Positions 28,743 through 38,213 of a stretch of 64,000 bases of DNA are shown piece after piece; the first letter of the stretch is position 1, and each line of letters starts with the position of its first letter. A model generated the notes under the pieces. That model was not told where the DNA came from. It was given only the letters and a program-made list of their open reading frames with translations, and did no database searches. The position numbers were made by a program, and so were the translations under genes. Source of the stretch: UBA11865 sp963749825 (lineage in GTDB: Bacteria; Chloroflexota; Anaerolineae; Promineifilales; Promineifilaceae); assembly GCA_963749825.1 (NCBI GenBank), contig CAVVOI010000009.1, forward strand, positions 744,001 through 808,000. Direction: 5' to 3'.

Positions 28743-28988
28743 ATGAGTGAAAAAAAATTGGTTCGTTCACAAGAAAATCGGATGTTATTTGGTGTTTGCG
28801 GTGGAGTAGCAGAATATCTGAACATCGATCCTGTGCTGGTGCGCTTGTTTTTTGTTCTTTTAGCGTTAAGCACCGGTTGGGGATTTATCGTTTATATCCT
28901 TTTGGCCATTCTAATGCCGGAAGAGAAGCCCATCGCTAAAGCCAATAGCTTCGATGAAGAAGAAATTGTGATTAAGAGCGCTTCATAA
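28743..28988 (+). CDS. PspC domain-containing protein
   Basis: 81 residues. Almost the whole protein is a PspC domain: RMLFGVCGGVAEYLNIDP, then RLFFVLLAL and a second helix ending ILMPEE. PspC proteins are membrane components of phage-shock/envelope-stress systems. GGAGGT lies 6 bases before the ATG. A strong terminator follows. Confidence 0.93.
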   Translation: MSEKKLVRSQENRMLFGVCGGVAEYLNIDPVLVRLFFVLLALSTGWGFIVYILLAILMPEEKPIAKANSFDEEEIVIKSAS

Positions 28989-29045
28989 CTCTGGTTGATC
29001 TCCCGATAGCCAGCTTAAAACTGGTAACACAACCAGAGAGAAGGT

Positions 29046-29079
29046 AAAACGGTCGCTGTGTAATGCAGCGACCGTTTTT
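29046..29079 (+). terminator. Strong rho-independent terminator after pspC
   Basis: AAAACGGTCGCTG (29046-29058) pairs perfectly over 13 bases with CAGCGACCGTTTT (29066-29078), with a 7-base loop and a trailing T run. It separates pspC from pspA transcription. Confidence 0.92.
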
Positions 29080-29137
29080 CTTTGCCAACATTCCATCTAG
29101 TCATTTATCATCTGGACCAATAGAACGATCTTAAAGA

Positions 29138-29167
29138 TTACAGAACTCTGATACCATCAGGTATAAT
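29138..29167 (+). promoter_or_regulatory. Leaderless-type promoter of pspA
   Basis: A consensus TATAAT (29162-29167) lies 6 bases before the ATG. TTACAG at 29138-29143 with an 18-base spacer is a weak -35 box. Confidence 0.65.
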
Positions 29168-29173
29168 TCGCCC

Positions 29174-29848
29174 ATGGCTTCCCTCTTCGCAAAATTAAGA
29201 ACATTGGTCAAAGCAACCCTTCATGAGATGGCCGATCAAGCGATTCAAAAAAGTGATCTTGCCGTCTATGACGATTATATCCGGCAGGCTGATAGAGAAT
29301 TAAAGGAATTCAGACAGACGATCACCCCGATGATCGCTCAGGTAAAAACCACCAAGGGACGCCGTGAAAACCTAGCCAATGAAGCAGGAAAACTGGATTA
29401 CATGGTTGATGAATACCTTCGACGAGGTAAAAAAACCGAGGCGATGGTTACTCAAAAACAGCTTCTTTCTACCATGGATCTCATAAAAACATACGATGCT
29501 TCTCTGGAAAGACAGATAATCGCGGCCGAAAGATTAGACGATGTCCGGGTGAAATTAGAGGGCCGTTTGGCTATAGCCAAACAAGAGCGAGAAGAGTTGG
29601 CGTTTTTACTCCAACTTGCGAAGGCTAAGGAAATTTCTACCAGGGCCATGCGATCGCTCGATTCTTTGATGGATCAGGGTGACCCAGATGTGTCGCACGC
29701 TGCGGAGAATATCCGAAAGAGATTGGATCATGCCGATGCTGCCTGGGAAGTACAGGCCAGCGGTCTCGATAACCAGCTAGATGATGCCATGCATAGCCTT
29801 GAGGTTGAGGCTGAATTGGCCGCTCGTATGGAGCGTCTCGGGATTTGA
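29174..29848 (+). CDS. pspA: PspA/IM30 family protein
   Basis: 224 residues, almost entirely helical. The N-terminal amphipathic helix (MASLFAKLRTLVKATLHEM) is the membrane-binding segment of PspA. Long coiled coils follow, with YDDYIRQADRELKEFRQ near residues 32-48. PspA/IM30 proteins polymerise on stressed membranes and belong to the ESCRT-III superfamily. It has its own promoter, downstream of the pspC terminator. A hairpin follows at 29844-29875. Confidence 0.9.
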   Translation: MASLFAKLRTLVKATLHEMADQAIQKSDLAVYDDYIRQADRELKEFRQTITPMIAQVKTTKGRRENLANEAGKLDYMVDEYLRRGKKTEAMVTQKQLLSTMDLIKTYDASLERQIIAAERLDDVRVKLEGRLAIAKQEREELAFLLQLAKAKEISTRAMRSLDSLMDQGDPDVSHAAENIRKRLDHADAAWEVQASGLDNQLDDAMHSLEVEAELAARMERLGI

Positions 29849-29875
29849 TTTCGCGCTTCTGATCACGAAATCGAA
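29844..29875 (+). terminator. Possible terminator after pspA
   Basis: TTTGATTTCG and CGAAATCGAA pair over 10 bases (one G-T) around a 12-base loop. A T run follows seven bases later, so efficiency is uncertain. Confidence 0.45.
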
Positions 29876-30037
29876 CAAGATTTTTGGTCTTAAATACACT
29901 TAGGTGGAGAAACGATCCCGATTCTATTTTAACATGAGTTAGGGTGGAACTTTACTCCTGAAAACAAATCGATAGACGGTAGTTTTGTACAATGCAACGA
30001 TACCGGCATACTTAATGAACGGCGAAAATTCTAGTTT

Positions 30038-31132
30038 ATGAAGACAGCACTCGTCCACGATTGGATGAATCAAATTGGAGGAGCAGAGGATGTGCTTGAG
30101 ACCTTTGTCTCGATGTACCCGGACGCTCCTATCTTCACATCGTTATATGCACCGGATAAAATGCCGGATCATTGGCGCGATTGGCAGATTATTACGTCGT
30201 TTATCGATCATCTGCCCCGGGCACATAAACAACAGCAACTCTATTTTCCAGTGTACCCTTGGGCATTTGAAGGGTTTGACTTCAGCGGCGCGGATTTAGT
30301 CATCAGTAACAAAAGCGGATTCTGTCACGGCGTCATCACTGGGCCGGAAACCCTTCATATATGTTACTGCCTGACCCCAACACGATATGTCTGGCGGTAT
30401 CATCAATATGCCGAAAGGGAAAATTTGGGCTGGACAGTCCGCCAGGTTTTGCGACCGTTCTTAACTTGGCTCCGGCAATGGGATCGTTTGGCGGCCGATC
30501 GAGTCGATCATTTCATAGCCATATCAAAAGCAGTTCGTCGAAGAATCGCCAAGATCTATAGGCGCGATTCGACTATCATTTATCCGCCGGTCGATACCAA
30601 TCGGTTTGAACCATCGACCAAAATAGAAGATTATTACTTAATGGTGGGTAGGTTAGTACCTTACAGAAGAATCGATGTTCTGATAGAAGCCTTTAACAAG
30701 TTAGATTTACCTCTGGTTATTGCTGGAACCGGCCGAGACCGCCAAAGATTGGAGTCATTATCGGGTCCGACAATTGAATTCTTGGGCTATGTGCCAGATA
30801 ATGAGCTACCTCAGTTGATGGCCCGCAGCCGAGCTTTCATGTTTCCGGGTGAGGAAGATTTCGGCATCGCTCCGTTGCAAGCAATGGCTTCCGGCAGACC
30901 GGCTATTGCTTATGCTGCGGGTGGCGCCTTGGAAACCATTGTGCCAGGTACAGGGGCACTGTTTGCCGAACAAAGTGTCGAAGCTATCATCAACACAGTC
31001 GAAAGGTTTGATCCCGATAGCATCAGCCAAACCTTTGTTCTTGAACATGCGAAAAAATTTGATGTTTCGGTATTTGAGAACCAATTTTCCAAATTTGTTG
31101 ATCAGAAGATGGCGATTCACAAATGCTTCTAA
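30038..31132 (+). CDS. Glycosyltransferase family 4 protein
   Basis: 364 residues. The N-terminal Rossmann domain starts ALVHDWMNQIGGAEDVLE. The C-terminal half has YYLMVGRLVPYRRIDVLIEAF, FLGYVPDNELPQLMARSRAFMFPGEEDFGIAPLQAMASGRP (seen in parts), the sugar-nucleotide-binding E-x7-E region of GT-B retaining enzymes. It probably adds a hexose or mannose during surface-polysaccharide assembly in the cytoplasm. TACAAT at 29988-29993 may be its -10 box. It heads a run with two Wzz proteins and a BY-kinase. Confidence 0.92.
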   Translation: MKTALVHDWMNQIGGAEDVLETFVSMYPDAPIFTSLYAPDKMPDHWRDWQIITSFIDHLPRAHKQQQLYFPVYPWAFEGFDFSGADLVISNKSGFCHGVITGPETLHICYCLTPTRYVWRYHQYAERENLGWTVRQVLRPFLTWLRQWDRLAADRVDHFIAISKAVRRRIAKIYRRDSTIIYPPVDTNRFEPSTKIEDYYLMVGRLVPYRRIDVLIEAFNKLDLPLVIAGTGRDRQRLESLSGPTIEFLGYVPDNELPQLMARSRAFMFPGEEDFGIAPLQAMASGRPAIAYAAGGALETIVPGTGALFAEQSVEAIINTVERFDPDSISQTFVLEHAKKFDVSVFENQFSKFVDQKMAIHKCF

Positions 31133-31141
31133 ATTAATCTG

Positions 31142-31853
31142 ATGGACTTACGATCTTATTGGCAAATTCTTAAAAGGCGCTGGATCTATGTGATAGGTCC
31201 AGTAGTGATTGTTTTGATATTGGGGCTGATCACCTACAACAAACCTCCAACAAATTACAATGCAGGTATACGCTTCATTGTGGGTCAAGAACCAACCGTA
31301 GCTGCATCTGATTCAGATGAAGAACGCTTGGCTAATTGGAAAACTTCGGAATACGTTGTCAATACTTTGGCCGATTGGGTGAAGGGTGGCCAATTTGCCC
31401 AGTTGGTTAGTCAGGAACTCTCAGAGAATGGCATTGTCGTCAACGCCTCAGGCCATAGTAGGTGGAACTACTTCAGACAGCACTCGAAGCATGATGGTCC
31501 TGTCTATCACTTATTTCGATCCGTTGGTTCTAGAACAGATTATGCAAGCGGCCGCGAATGTACTGGTTAATCAAAACGAATTAGGTTTGCCACAATTGGG
31601 CGGCGAAACGGCTCAGTTGGTCCAGTTAGACCAGCCCATCGTGAACAGCATTTCATCCAGTATTATTAATCAATTGGATTTGCCTTTACGGATTGCCCTG
31701 GCCATTTTCGCAGGCATTGGGCTGGCGTTTTTGGTGGAATATCTGGATCCGACGATACGCAATGGTGATGAGCTTGAATTGATGGATCTGCCCGTTATTG
31801 GATTGATCCCAGGAAATAAACGAGGGTGGGGCGATATCCTACCCCGTAAATGA
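31142..31853 (+). CDS. Wzz/chain-length determinant protein, split by a +1 frameshift
   Basis: The first frame (31142-31570) starts MDLRSYWQILKRRW, has a transmembrane helix near 17-36, and makes sense up to GIVVNAS. The second frame continues with GIVGGTTSDSTRSM, a C-terminal helix (LRIALAIFAGIGLAFLVEYLDP) and VIGLIPG. Removing one C of GGCC at about 31452-31454 joins them smoothly. Wzz-type proteins control polysaccharide chain length and activate BY-kinases from the membrane. The protein of about 236 residues is complete apart from the indel. It starts 9 bases after the GT4 gene. Confidence 0.82.
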
Positions 31854-31905
31854 CGACGAAATAAACAGGGCTATTTGCCTGTTGTCATAGCCCGAGGAAC
31901 TTTAG

Positions 31906-32556
31906 ATGGAATTAGCAGATTATTTGTCAATTGTCCGCAGGCGGGGCTGGCTCATCATATTGCTAGCATTTCTAACCGCTGCTGCAGCCTTCGGCTTCAG
32001 CAAATTGCAGACGCCGGTGTATCAATCTAGCTTACGTATGCTCGTTCAGCCGGCTCGTACAGACTTTGGCCAAGCGCAAGCCGCTAAACAACTGCTTCGT
32101 GGATATGTACAATGGATTCGTAGTAGCTACCGGGCAGCCAAGGTCATCGACGAGTTGCAGTTGGATATGACCCCAGATCAACTACTAGCCGATGTCGAGG
32201 TGGCATCTGATGAATCAAGCTTCGTTGTCGAGCTGAATGTCGAGAATACGGATCCGAATCTCGCCAATGATATCGCTCGGACATGGGGGAATACATTTAT
32301 CCAGTGGAGAATTGACGATAACGCGACCCAACGAAAGGAAGATCGGGTTGATGTAGAATTTATTGACGATCCGCAAGCAGGCCTTGAAAGCCCAAAAACG
32401 AAAATCAATGCAGCGGCCGGGGCCGTTTTCGGTGCTCTGCTGGGAACAATTATCATCTTCGTCCTGGAATGGATTGAGTCCGGCGTCATGCGGCGAAGCG
32501 AAGATGTTGAACGATATCTTGAGATACCTGTCATTGGCTCAATCCCCGGCCAATAA
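31906..32556 (+). CDS. Wzz domain polysaccharide co-polymerase (CapA/YveK-like)
   Basis: 216 residues. MELADYLSIVRRRGW and a helix at about 15-33 form the Wzz N-terminus. A second helix near 168-190 is followed by RRSEDVERYLEIPVIGSIPG, the region that contacts a cytoplasmic BY-kinase. GAGGAAC is a good ribosome binding site. It is a paralog of the preceding frameshifted gene and precedes the kinase gene. Confidence 0.88.
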   Translation: MELADYLSIVRRRGWLIILLAFLTAAAAFGFSKLQTPVYQSSLRMLVQPARTDFGQAQAAKQLLRGYVQWIRSSYRAAKVIDELQLDMTPDQLLADVEVASDESSFVVELNVENTDPNLANDIARTWGNTFIQWRIDDNATQRKEDRVDVEFIDDPQAGLESPKTKINAAAGAVFGALLGTIIIFVLEWIESGVMRRSEDVERYLEIPVIGSIPGQ

Positions 32557-32585
32557 CCAGACAAAGAAGTAAACGATATTTAATA

Positions 32586-32615
32586 TTGTCACTGACTTTA
32601 GAATTAATGTATATA
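32586..32615 (+). promoter_or_regulatory. Possible internal promoter upstream of the BY-kinase gene
   Basis: TTGTCA (32586-32591), an 18-base spacer and TATATA (32610-32615) lie 14 bases before the ATG at 32630. The 73-base gap between genes also fits a separate start of transcription. Confidence 0.35.
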
Positions 32616-32629
32616 GAATTGAGTTCTCC

Positions 32630-33277
32630 ATGACCCTAATTACTCTTTCTGACCCACGCTCACCGATCAGCGAAGCCTACCGGACGCTAAGGACTAATTT
32701 GTCCTTTTCAAGCCTTGACGAACCGATAAGGACTTTGGTAGTTACTTCGCCTACGCCTGATGAAGGCAAAAGCACGACTATCGCGAATCTGGCTGTGACC
32801 ATGGCTCAGGGTGGGCGAAAGACGATCCTGGTAGATTGCGATTTGCGACGGCCGAACTTACATACATTCTTTGGCTGTCAACCGGAACCGGGTTTGACAA
32901 ACTTGCTATTGGAAACGGATAGCGAACCTGCGCTGCAGGAGACCGAGGTAGATGATTTGTATCTGTTGTCTAGCGGTCTTCTGCCACCGAATCCGGCCGA
33001 TCTCCTCGGATCGAAAAGAATGGATCATATCATCAGCAAGTTGAAGGACATGGCCGATATTGTTCTATTTGACGCCCCGCCCGTAATAGCCGTGACAGAT
33101 GCGACAATACTTGGAGCCAAGGTAGATGGTGTGTTGTTGGTAATTGGTGCCGGGAGGACGAAAAGAGAGCATGCTCAGCGGGCGAAAGATATGTTAGAGA
33201 AGGCTAATGTGCGCATTATTGGCGCAGCGTTAACCAATGCGCCGAAAGATAGCTCTGTTGGCGGATACTACGAATAG
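32630..33277 (+). CDS. CpsD/CapB-family tyrosine-protein kinase (BY-kinase)
   Basis: 215 residues. TSPTPDEGKSTT is Walker A, ILVDCDLRRP Walker A', and VLFDAPP Walker B, the set that defines bacterial tyrosine kinases. The N-terminal SPISEAYRTLRTNL is the EAYR-type helix that mediates ring assembly. The C-terminal tyrosine cluster is reduced to GGYYE. It is cytoplasmic and needs the Wzz proteins for activation. It should control polymerisation or export of the surface polysaccharide. Confidence 0.92.
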   Translation: MTLITLSDPRSPISEAYRTLRTNLSFSSLDEPIRTLVVTSPTPDEGKSTTIANLAVTMAQGGRKTILVDCDLRRPNLHTFFGCQPEPGLTNLLLETDSEPALQETEVDDLYLLSSGLLPPNPADLLGSKRMDHIISKLKDMADIVLFDAPPVIAVTDATILGAKVDGVLLVIGAGRTKREHAQRAKDMLEKANVRIIGAALTNAPKDSSVGGYYE

Positions 33278-33308
33278 ATCAATGGGTTATCAAGCTGTTT
33301 ATCTATTC

Positions 33309-35310
33309 TTAAGGATCAAGTTGAAGCCGATATAGATAATAAGAATCATCCTGAACATGTTCCAAAATACCATATTGTCCGACGAACTCATCTAATGCAT
33401 TTCCATAATTTTCTAGCTGCTGTAGATAGCTGGCGTCATCTTCGCGAAATTCCAACCAATAATTCAGCCCTTTTTCGCTAATTAACAAGTGGGTCAGACC
33501 ATTTGCTCGGGCACTTTCCGCCATTTGCTCCACACTTCCTGAACGTGGGAGAGCATATTGGATGCAATTCATATCACAGAAAAACACTCGGGGTTCTGGC
33601 CAAGCAACACCAACTACACTTTCAGGAGATAAGCTATCATTCATCACCGACATCATGTCGTAGTAGCCTGGGGAAGTACCGCCATTGAGCTTGCTGGCCA
33701 GGTATTGATCGCGACTTTCCAAGCCAAGCAGATATTTGGCAGGGTTCAGGTTCTGGTACCAGGAGAGAAGAAAAAGAAATTGGAAAACAAAGACGATAAT
33801 TATTAAGATTTTAACAAAGCCAGATACGTTAAACTTCGGATGGTCTAATTCCGGCAAACGGTAAACAAAGTAGGCTGCCAATATACTAAAGAAAGGGTAA
33901 ACAAGGATCAAGTGACGATTTTGGTAATATCCGGCAGGAACCAATAGCCAGGCACCAAATTCGATCAAAACTGCCAAGAGCAATGCCCAGATGGTCCGGG
34001 GTTTGCCAGGTAAAAAGAGGATCAAAGGAGTAAAAATCAGAAAGAAAGGGGAGATGCTTCCGTCATAGAGCTGGCCACCTTGCTGACCAATAATGGTCAT
34101 TTCCCATATCACTCTAAGATAGCTCGATAAATCTGAAAACAAGCCGCGGCTTCCTGCAATGCTCTCTGCAGTTATCAAGGCGCTTTGCGATATCTGAGCA
34201 ATGGCAGTAGTCGTTTCAGGTTTGAGGGCGTTTTCGGTAAAGGTCCAAATGACCGCGAGAACGATGCCTACCACTAAAGCTGAGGCCACATCTACTAACC
34301 GGTTCTTAAGATTTTCTCGCTGCCACCATAAACCCAGGATGATTCCGGCCAATAAAACAGGATATACAAACAGGCCGTTAAGTTTTGAGTGGGCTGCTAA
34401 TACTGCGAAGATAGCTGCCGTTATCAACCAAGCCCGGCCGGACGACCTGGCGAGTTGCCAATTGACCAGAGCCAACACAGACAGTGAGCCAAAGAACCCC
34501 GCCGGAAGGTCTGCATAAGGCCAGGTGGCCGTGATAATGAACACTTCAACGGAACACAAGAAAGCAGCAGCCAATAAGCCGGCTCGCCGTCCAAAGTGTT
34601 GCCGGCTGAACATGGCGACGGCGGCGACCATGAGCATCGCTTGTGCGAAACTAATCAGTTGAGGAAGGGAATCGCCTCCCAGCGCCATTCCCCAAGCAAA
34701 TAGCAGGTGGCCGACAATTGGCCGAACCGAATATGGAGAAGGTAACAGCCGCCCCTCAGATATTATATCCCTTACCAATACAAGATGAGTTGAGAGCCCA
34801 TCCCAGGCAATCGGAGGGGCGAGGGCAAGCTGAAGGCCAAGAAGGAGGATCAAACCAATAAAAGCCAAAAGAAAGTAATCAAACCGTTGAAGAGTTTCTT
34901 GGGAGTCGTTGTTTGGATTTTTATATCGGTCGCGATAACGAACCAACCAAACCAAAGTCAATATAACCAGTAACAAGGTTAGAACCCATAATATGGCTGA
35001 CCGAATCTGCCCGAAACATGCTCAAAACCAGCATGATTAAACTCATGCTCCCAAGGCCAAGACCTAACGAGTAAATAGTTTCTTCGAGGAGATTTGTAAA
35101 TCGTAGTCTTATTAAATGGGATAGCCCTTTTCCCAGGCCGAACGCCCCTATGCCGAATAAACCTAGGATCAAGATCTGCCAAATCGAGCGAATAATTCCA
35201 ATAACGATAGGCAGCAAAGAATATTGGTGACCCCAATAGTAAAAAACAATAACTACAAAGAGCCACAGTATCAGCAGTGGAAGGAGTAACGCCCTGGAGA
35301 ATTTTCGCAT
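33309..35310 (-). CDS. Polytopic membrane glycosyltransferase-like protein, split by a frameshift
   Basis: The 5' frame starts with MRKFSRALLLPLLILW at 35310 (an upstream ATG at 35337 and TTG at 35370 are possible) and is sound to LSMFR near 35020. The second frame then reads GQIRSAILWVLTLLLVILTLVW and continues to 33309. Dropping one G of the GGG near 35015-35020 fuses them into about 666 residues. There are roughly 12 helices, then a C-terminal soluble part. PPIAWDGLSTHLVLVRDI after the third helix resembles the acidic outer loop of GT-C enzymes. It is convergent with the BY-kinase gene. Confidence 0.75.
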
Positions 35311-35483
35311 AATAAATTTGGTTTTGATATGAATCATACCAAATATGGCAGAGGATAACTTGGAGTGCAATGACGAACAAGTACTCTACTTTTGAAGCTT
35401 TTATCAGCCATGGCATAATTTGTGAGCAAACGAACTTTTTTCTCCGCCCATCTAATAATAGAAAAGATTTGAAAGGAAAAATC

Positions 35484-36383
35484 ATGAGCGATTCAGTTGG
35501 TTTTATTGGAATAGGGATTATGGGCCAAGGAATGGCCCGCAATTTATTAAAGGCTGGCTTCGATGTCCGTGTATGGAATCGAACTGCCAGCCGCATGGCG
35601 CCTCTGGTCGAGGCTGGCGCTTCAACCGGCAAAAGCCCGGCCGATGTTGCCGCCAATAGCGACATTATCATAACTTGTGTTAGCGATACGCCTGATGTGG
35701 AGGAAGTGATTCTCGGGGAGCAGGGCGTGATTCACGGAGCCAGGCCGGGTGCTTTGGTGATCGACTGTAGCACCATAAGCCCGCAAACTACTAAAGAAAT
35801 CGCCGCCAGGTTGGCTACTCGGCAAATTTATATGTTGGATGCGCCTATTAGCGGTGGCAGCGAGGGCGCAGCTAACGGTACGTTGAGCATCATGGTAGGT
35901 GGAGAGGCGAACCAGTTTGAGCGAGCCTTACCGGTTTTTCAGGCCATGGGCAAGACGATCACTCATGTTGGAGACACGGGCGCCGGGCAAACTGTGAAGC
36001 TAGTGAACCAGATTTTGGTCGTGGTTACTATGCTAGCAGTTGGTGAAGGACTATTATTTGCCCAGGCGGGTGGATTGGATCTTCAAAAAACATTGTCTGC
36101 GGTCAGCGGCGGAGCTGCCGGAAGTTGGATGTTGAGCAATCGCGGCCCTCAGGTCGTCGAAAGAGATTGGCGCCCTGGATTTACCATCGACTTGCAGCAG
36201 AAAGATTTGCGATTGGTTTTAGAAGCGGCCGACCAACTAGGTGTACCCATTCTGGGAACAAGCCTGGTATTCCAACTGTACAGGACTCTTCAGCAACAAG
36301 GTTTGGGAGAGGAAGGAAACCACGCCTTGGTAAAAGCAATGGAAAACCTCGCAGGTTTTAAAATCGGTCCAGCGTCCAACTAA
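35484..36383 (+). CDS. 3-hydroxyisobutyrate dehydrogenase-like NAD(P)-dependent oxidoreductase
   Basis: 299 residues from ATG 35484, preceded by GAAAGGA. GFIGIGIMGQGMA is the dinucleotide-binding motif, DAPISGGSEGAANGTL the substrate-binding loop, and GAGQTVKLVNQI carries the catalytic Lys. Members include 3-hydroxyisobutyrate dehydrogenase and tartronate semialdehyde (2-hydroxy-3-oxopropionate) reductase. The latter would connect with the glycerate 2-kinase at 48856-47534, but the sequence does not decide. Confidence 0.88.
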   Translation: MSDSVGFIGIGIMGQGMARNLLKAGFDVRVWNRTASRMAPLVEAGASTGKSPADVAANSDIIITCVSDTPDVEEVILGEQGVIHGARPGALVIDCSTISPQTTKEIAARLATRQIYMLDAPISGGSEGAANGTLSIMVGGEANQFERALPVFQAMGKTITHVGDTGAGQTVKLVNQILVVVTMLAVGEGLLFAQAGGLDLQKTLSAVSGGAAGSWMLSNRGPQVVERDWRPGFTIDLQQKDLRLVLEAADQLGVPILGTSLVFQLYRTLQQQGLGEEGNHALVKAMENLAGFKIGPASN

Positions 36384-36606
36384 TTTAAATAAACGTCTAA
36401 CCAATGGGCATCTTGCATGCCTGCGGCCGGCTCGCCTGGAATCTGGAGCGAACGACTTCGCCAGATGTTGCACAGGTTATCGAAGCTACTGAGAATAGCG
36501 TCGTCGGATATTGATTTTTGGGAACCAATACAGATCGTTTACAATCATGCTGCACTGAAGAAAATGTACTTCTCTAGTGCCAACTATCATCTGGGAGAGA
36601 AATAGC

Positions 36607-37675
36607 GTGAAAGGATTAATACTAAGTGGTGGAAAAGGGACCCGACTCTACCCATTGACCTATACAAGCGCCAAACAATTGATACCCGTGGCCAACAAAC
36701 CTGTGTTGTTTCGGGTCATCGAATCGATTCGAGACGCTGGAATTAGTGATATTGGAATCGTCGTAGGCGATACAGCCGATGAAGTGCGTGAAGCAGTCGG
36801 ACACGGCGGCCGCTGGGGCGTAAAGATAAATTATATTGAGCAGGATCGATCCCCTTGGTCTGGCCCACGCAGTCAAGATTTCGGCTGATTTTCTGGGTGA
36901 TGACCGGTTTGTGATGTTCTTAGGGGATAATGTAATCGAAGGTGGGATTAGCCAACTCATCGCTGAGTTTGCGCATAGTGACTGGAACAGCCAAATTGTT
37001 TTAACAAGAGTAGATTGTCCAGAACGTTATGGCGTTGCCCAGCTCGACGACAACGGACGGATAGAGCGATTGGTTGAGAAACCAAAGAATCCAACAAGTG
37101 ATCTTGCCCTTGTAGGAATCTATATGTTTGACAACTCAGTCATGGAAGCGGTGAATGCCATCACGCCTTCCTGGCGTGGAGAACTGGAAATCACAGACGC
37201 TATCCAATGGTTGGTTGACAGTGGAAAGGCGGTTCATCCGTATGTACATCGCGGTTGGTGGATAGATACGGGCGAACCGGGCCAGATGCTGGAAGCAAAT
37301 AATCTCGTCCTAGAAGAAATCGATTATAAGATTGAAGGATACGTGGATAGGGATAGCCAGGTCGGCCGGCGAGTAACGATTGAGAAAGGCGCCGAGATTA
37401 TCAATAGCGTGATTCGTGGACCGGCAATCATCGGTCAAGAGAGCCGAATAGTCAACAGTTACATCGGACCCTACACCAGCATTTACCACCATGTTGCTGT
37501 CGAAGACAGTGAAATCGAACATTCTGTCGTACTTGAGTATAGTCGCATCACCCGCATTAGCGGTAGAATCCAGGATAGTCTAATTGGACGATATGTGATC
37601 ATCGAACGTTCACCCATCAAACCGAAATCACATAAAATGACTATCGGGGACCATAGTCAGGTGGGTATCCTTTAG
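36607..37675 (+). CDS. Glucose-1-phosphate thymidylyltransferase-like protein (long form), split by a frameshift
   Basis: It starts at GTG 36607, with GGGAGAG 7-10 bases upstream. The first frame has SGGKGTRLYPLT and KQLIPVANKPV (nucleotide binding) up to NYIEQDR. The second (36836-37675) resumes at PLGLAHAVKISADFLGDD, with FLGDNV (metal site) and VEKPKNP. One extra base in GATCGATCCCC at 36844-36854 separates them. The C-terminal 100 residues are left-handed beta-helix repeats (RRVTIEKGAEIINSVIRGP), as in long RmlA/GalU-type enzymes. It makes dTDP- or UDP-glucose for the polysaccharide genes nearby. Confidence 0.85.
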
Positions 37676-37726
37676 CACGATACATAACGAATCATATTTA
37701 CCTCTATTTGTTTTTGCCGGTGATTG

Positions 37727-38176
37727 ATGCGAGCGCTATTGCAACGGGTGACCAAGGCCAAAGTAACGGTAGGTGGGAAGACCGTAGGTGAAATCTCGCA
37801 AGGTTTTGTCATTTTGTTGGGCGTTACCCATTCTGATTCAGATCAAGAGGCCGATTGGCTAGCAAATAAGATTGCCGGACTTCGTGTGTTTGAAGATTCA
37901 GAAGGGAAGATGAACTTATCTCTTGCCGATGTTGCGGGAAGCGTTCTCGTTGTGTCCCAGTTTACGCTTTACGGTGATTCTCGAAAAGGAAGACGCCCTT
38001 CTTTCACGAAAGCCGCCAGACCTGAGCAGGCAGAGCCAATCGTAAACTACTTCGCCGAACAGCTTTGCAACCTAGGTTTTACGGTCGAGACAGGCGAGTT
38101 TGGATCGATGATGCAGGTTGAGATCCATAATGATGGTCCGGTCACGCTCATGTTGGAGAAAACGAATGATTCATGA
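37727..38176 (+). CDS. dtd: D-aminoacyl-tRNA deacylase
   Basis: 149 residues, standard length, ATG at 37727. MRALLQRVTKAKVTV starts the domain; SQFTLYGDSRKGRRPSF and NDGPVTLMLE (the cross-subunit Gly-cisPro motif) are the diagnostic active-site elements. It removes D-amino acids from mischarged tRNA and protects proofreading. The 3' end is about 40 bases from the next gene's start. Confidence 0.95.
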   Translation: MRALLQRVTKAKVTVGGKTVGEISQGFVILLGVTHSDSDQEADWLANKIAGLRVFEDSEGKMNLSLADVAGSVLVVSQFTLYGDSRKGRRPSFTKAARPEQAEPIVNYFAEQLCNLGFTVETGEFGSMMQVEIHNDGPVTLMLEKTNDS

Positions 38177-38213
38177 TCGGCCAGCGTCAGATAATAATAA
38201 AAGAGCCATAAAT

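Noticed and set aside
32178..32564. 128-codon minus-strand frame
   Set aside because: Antisense to the second Wzz gene; Ser/Thr/Arg-rich composition is typical of a shadow frame.
34979..35671. 230-codon minus-strand frame
   Set aside because: It is antisense to the beta-hydroxyacid dehydrogenase and out of frame with the membrane glycosyltransferase, both of which have clear domains.
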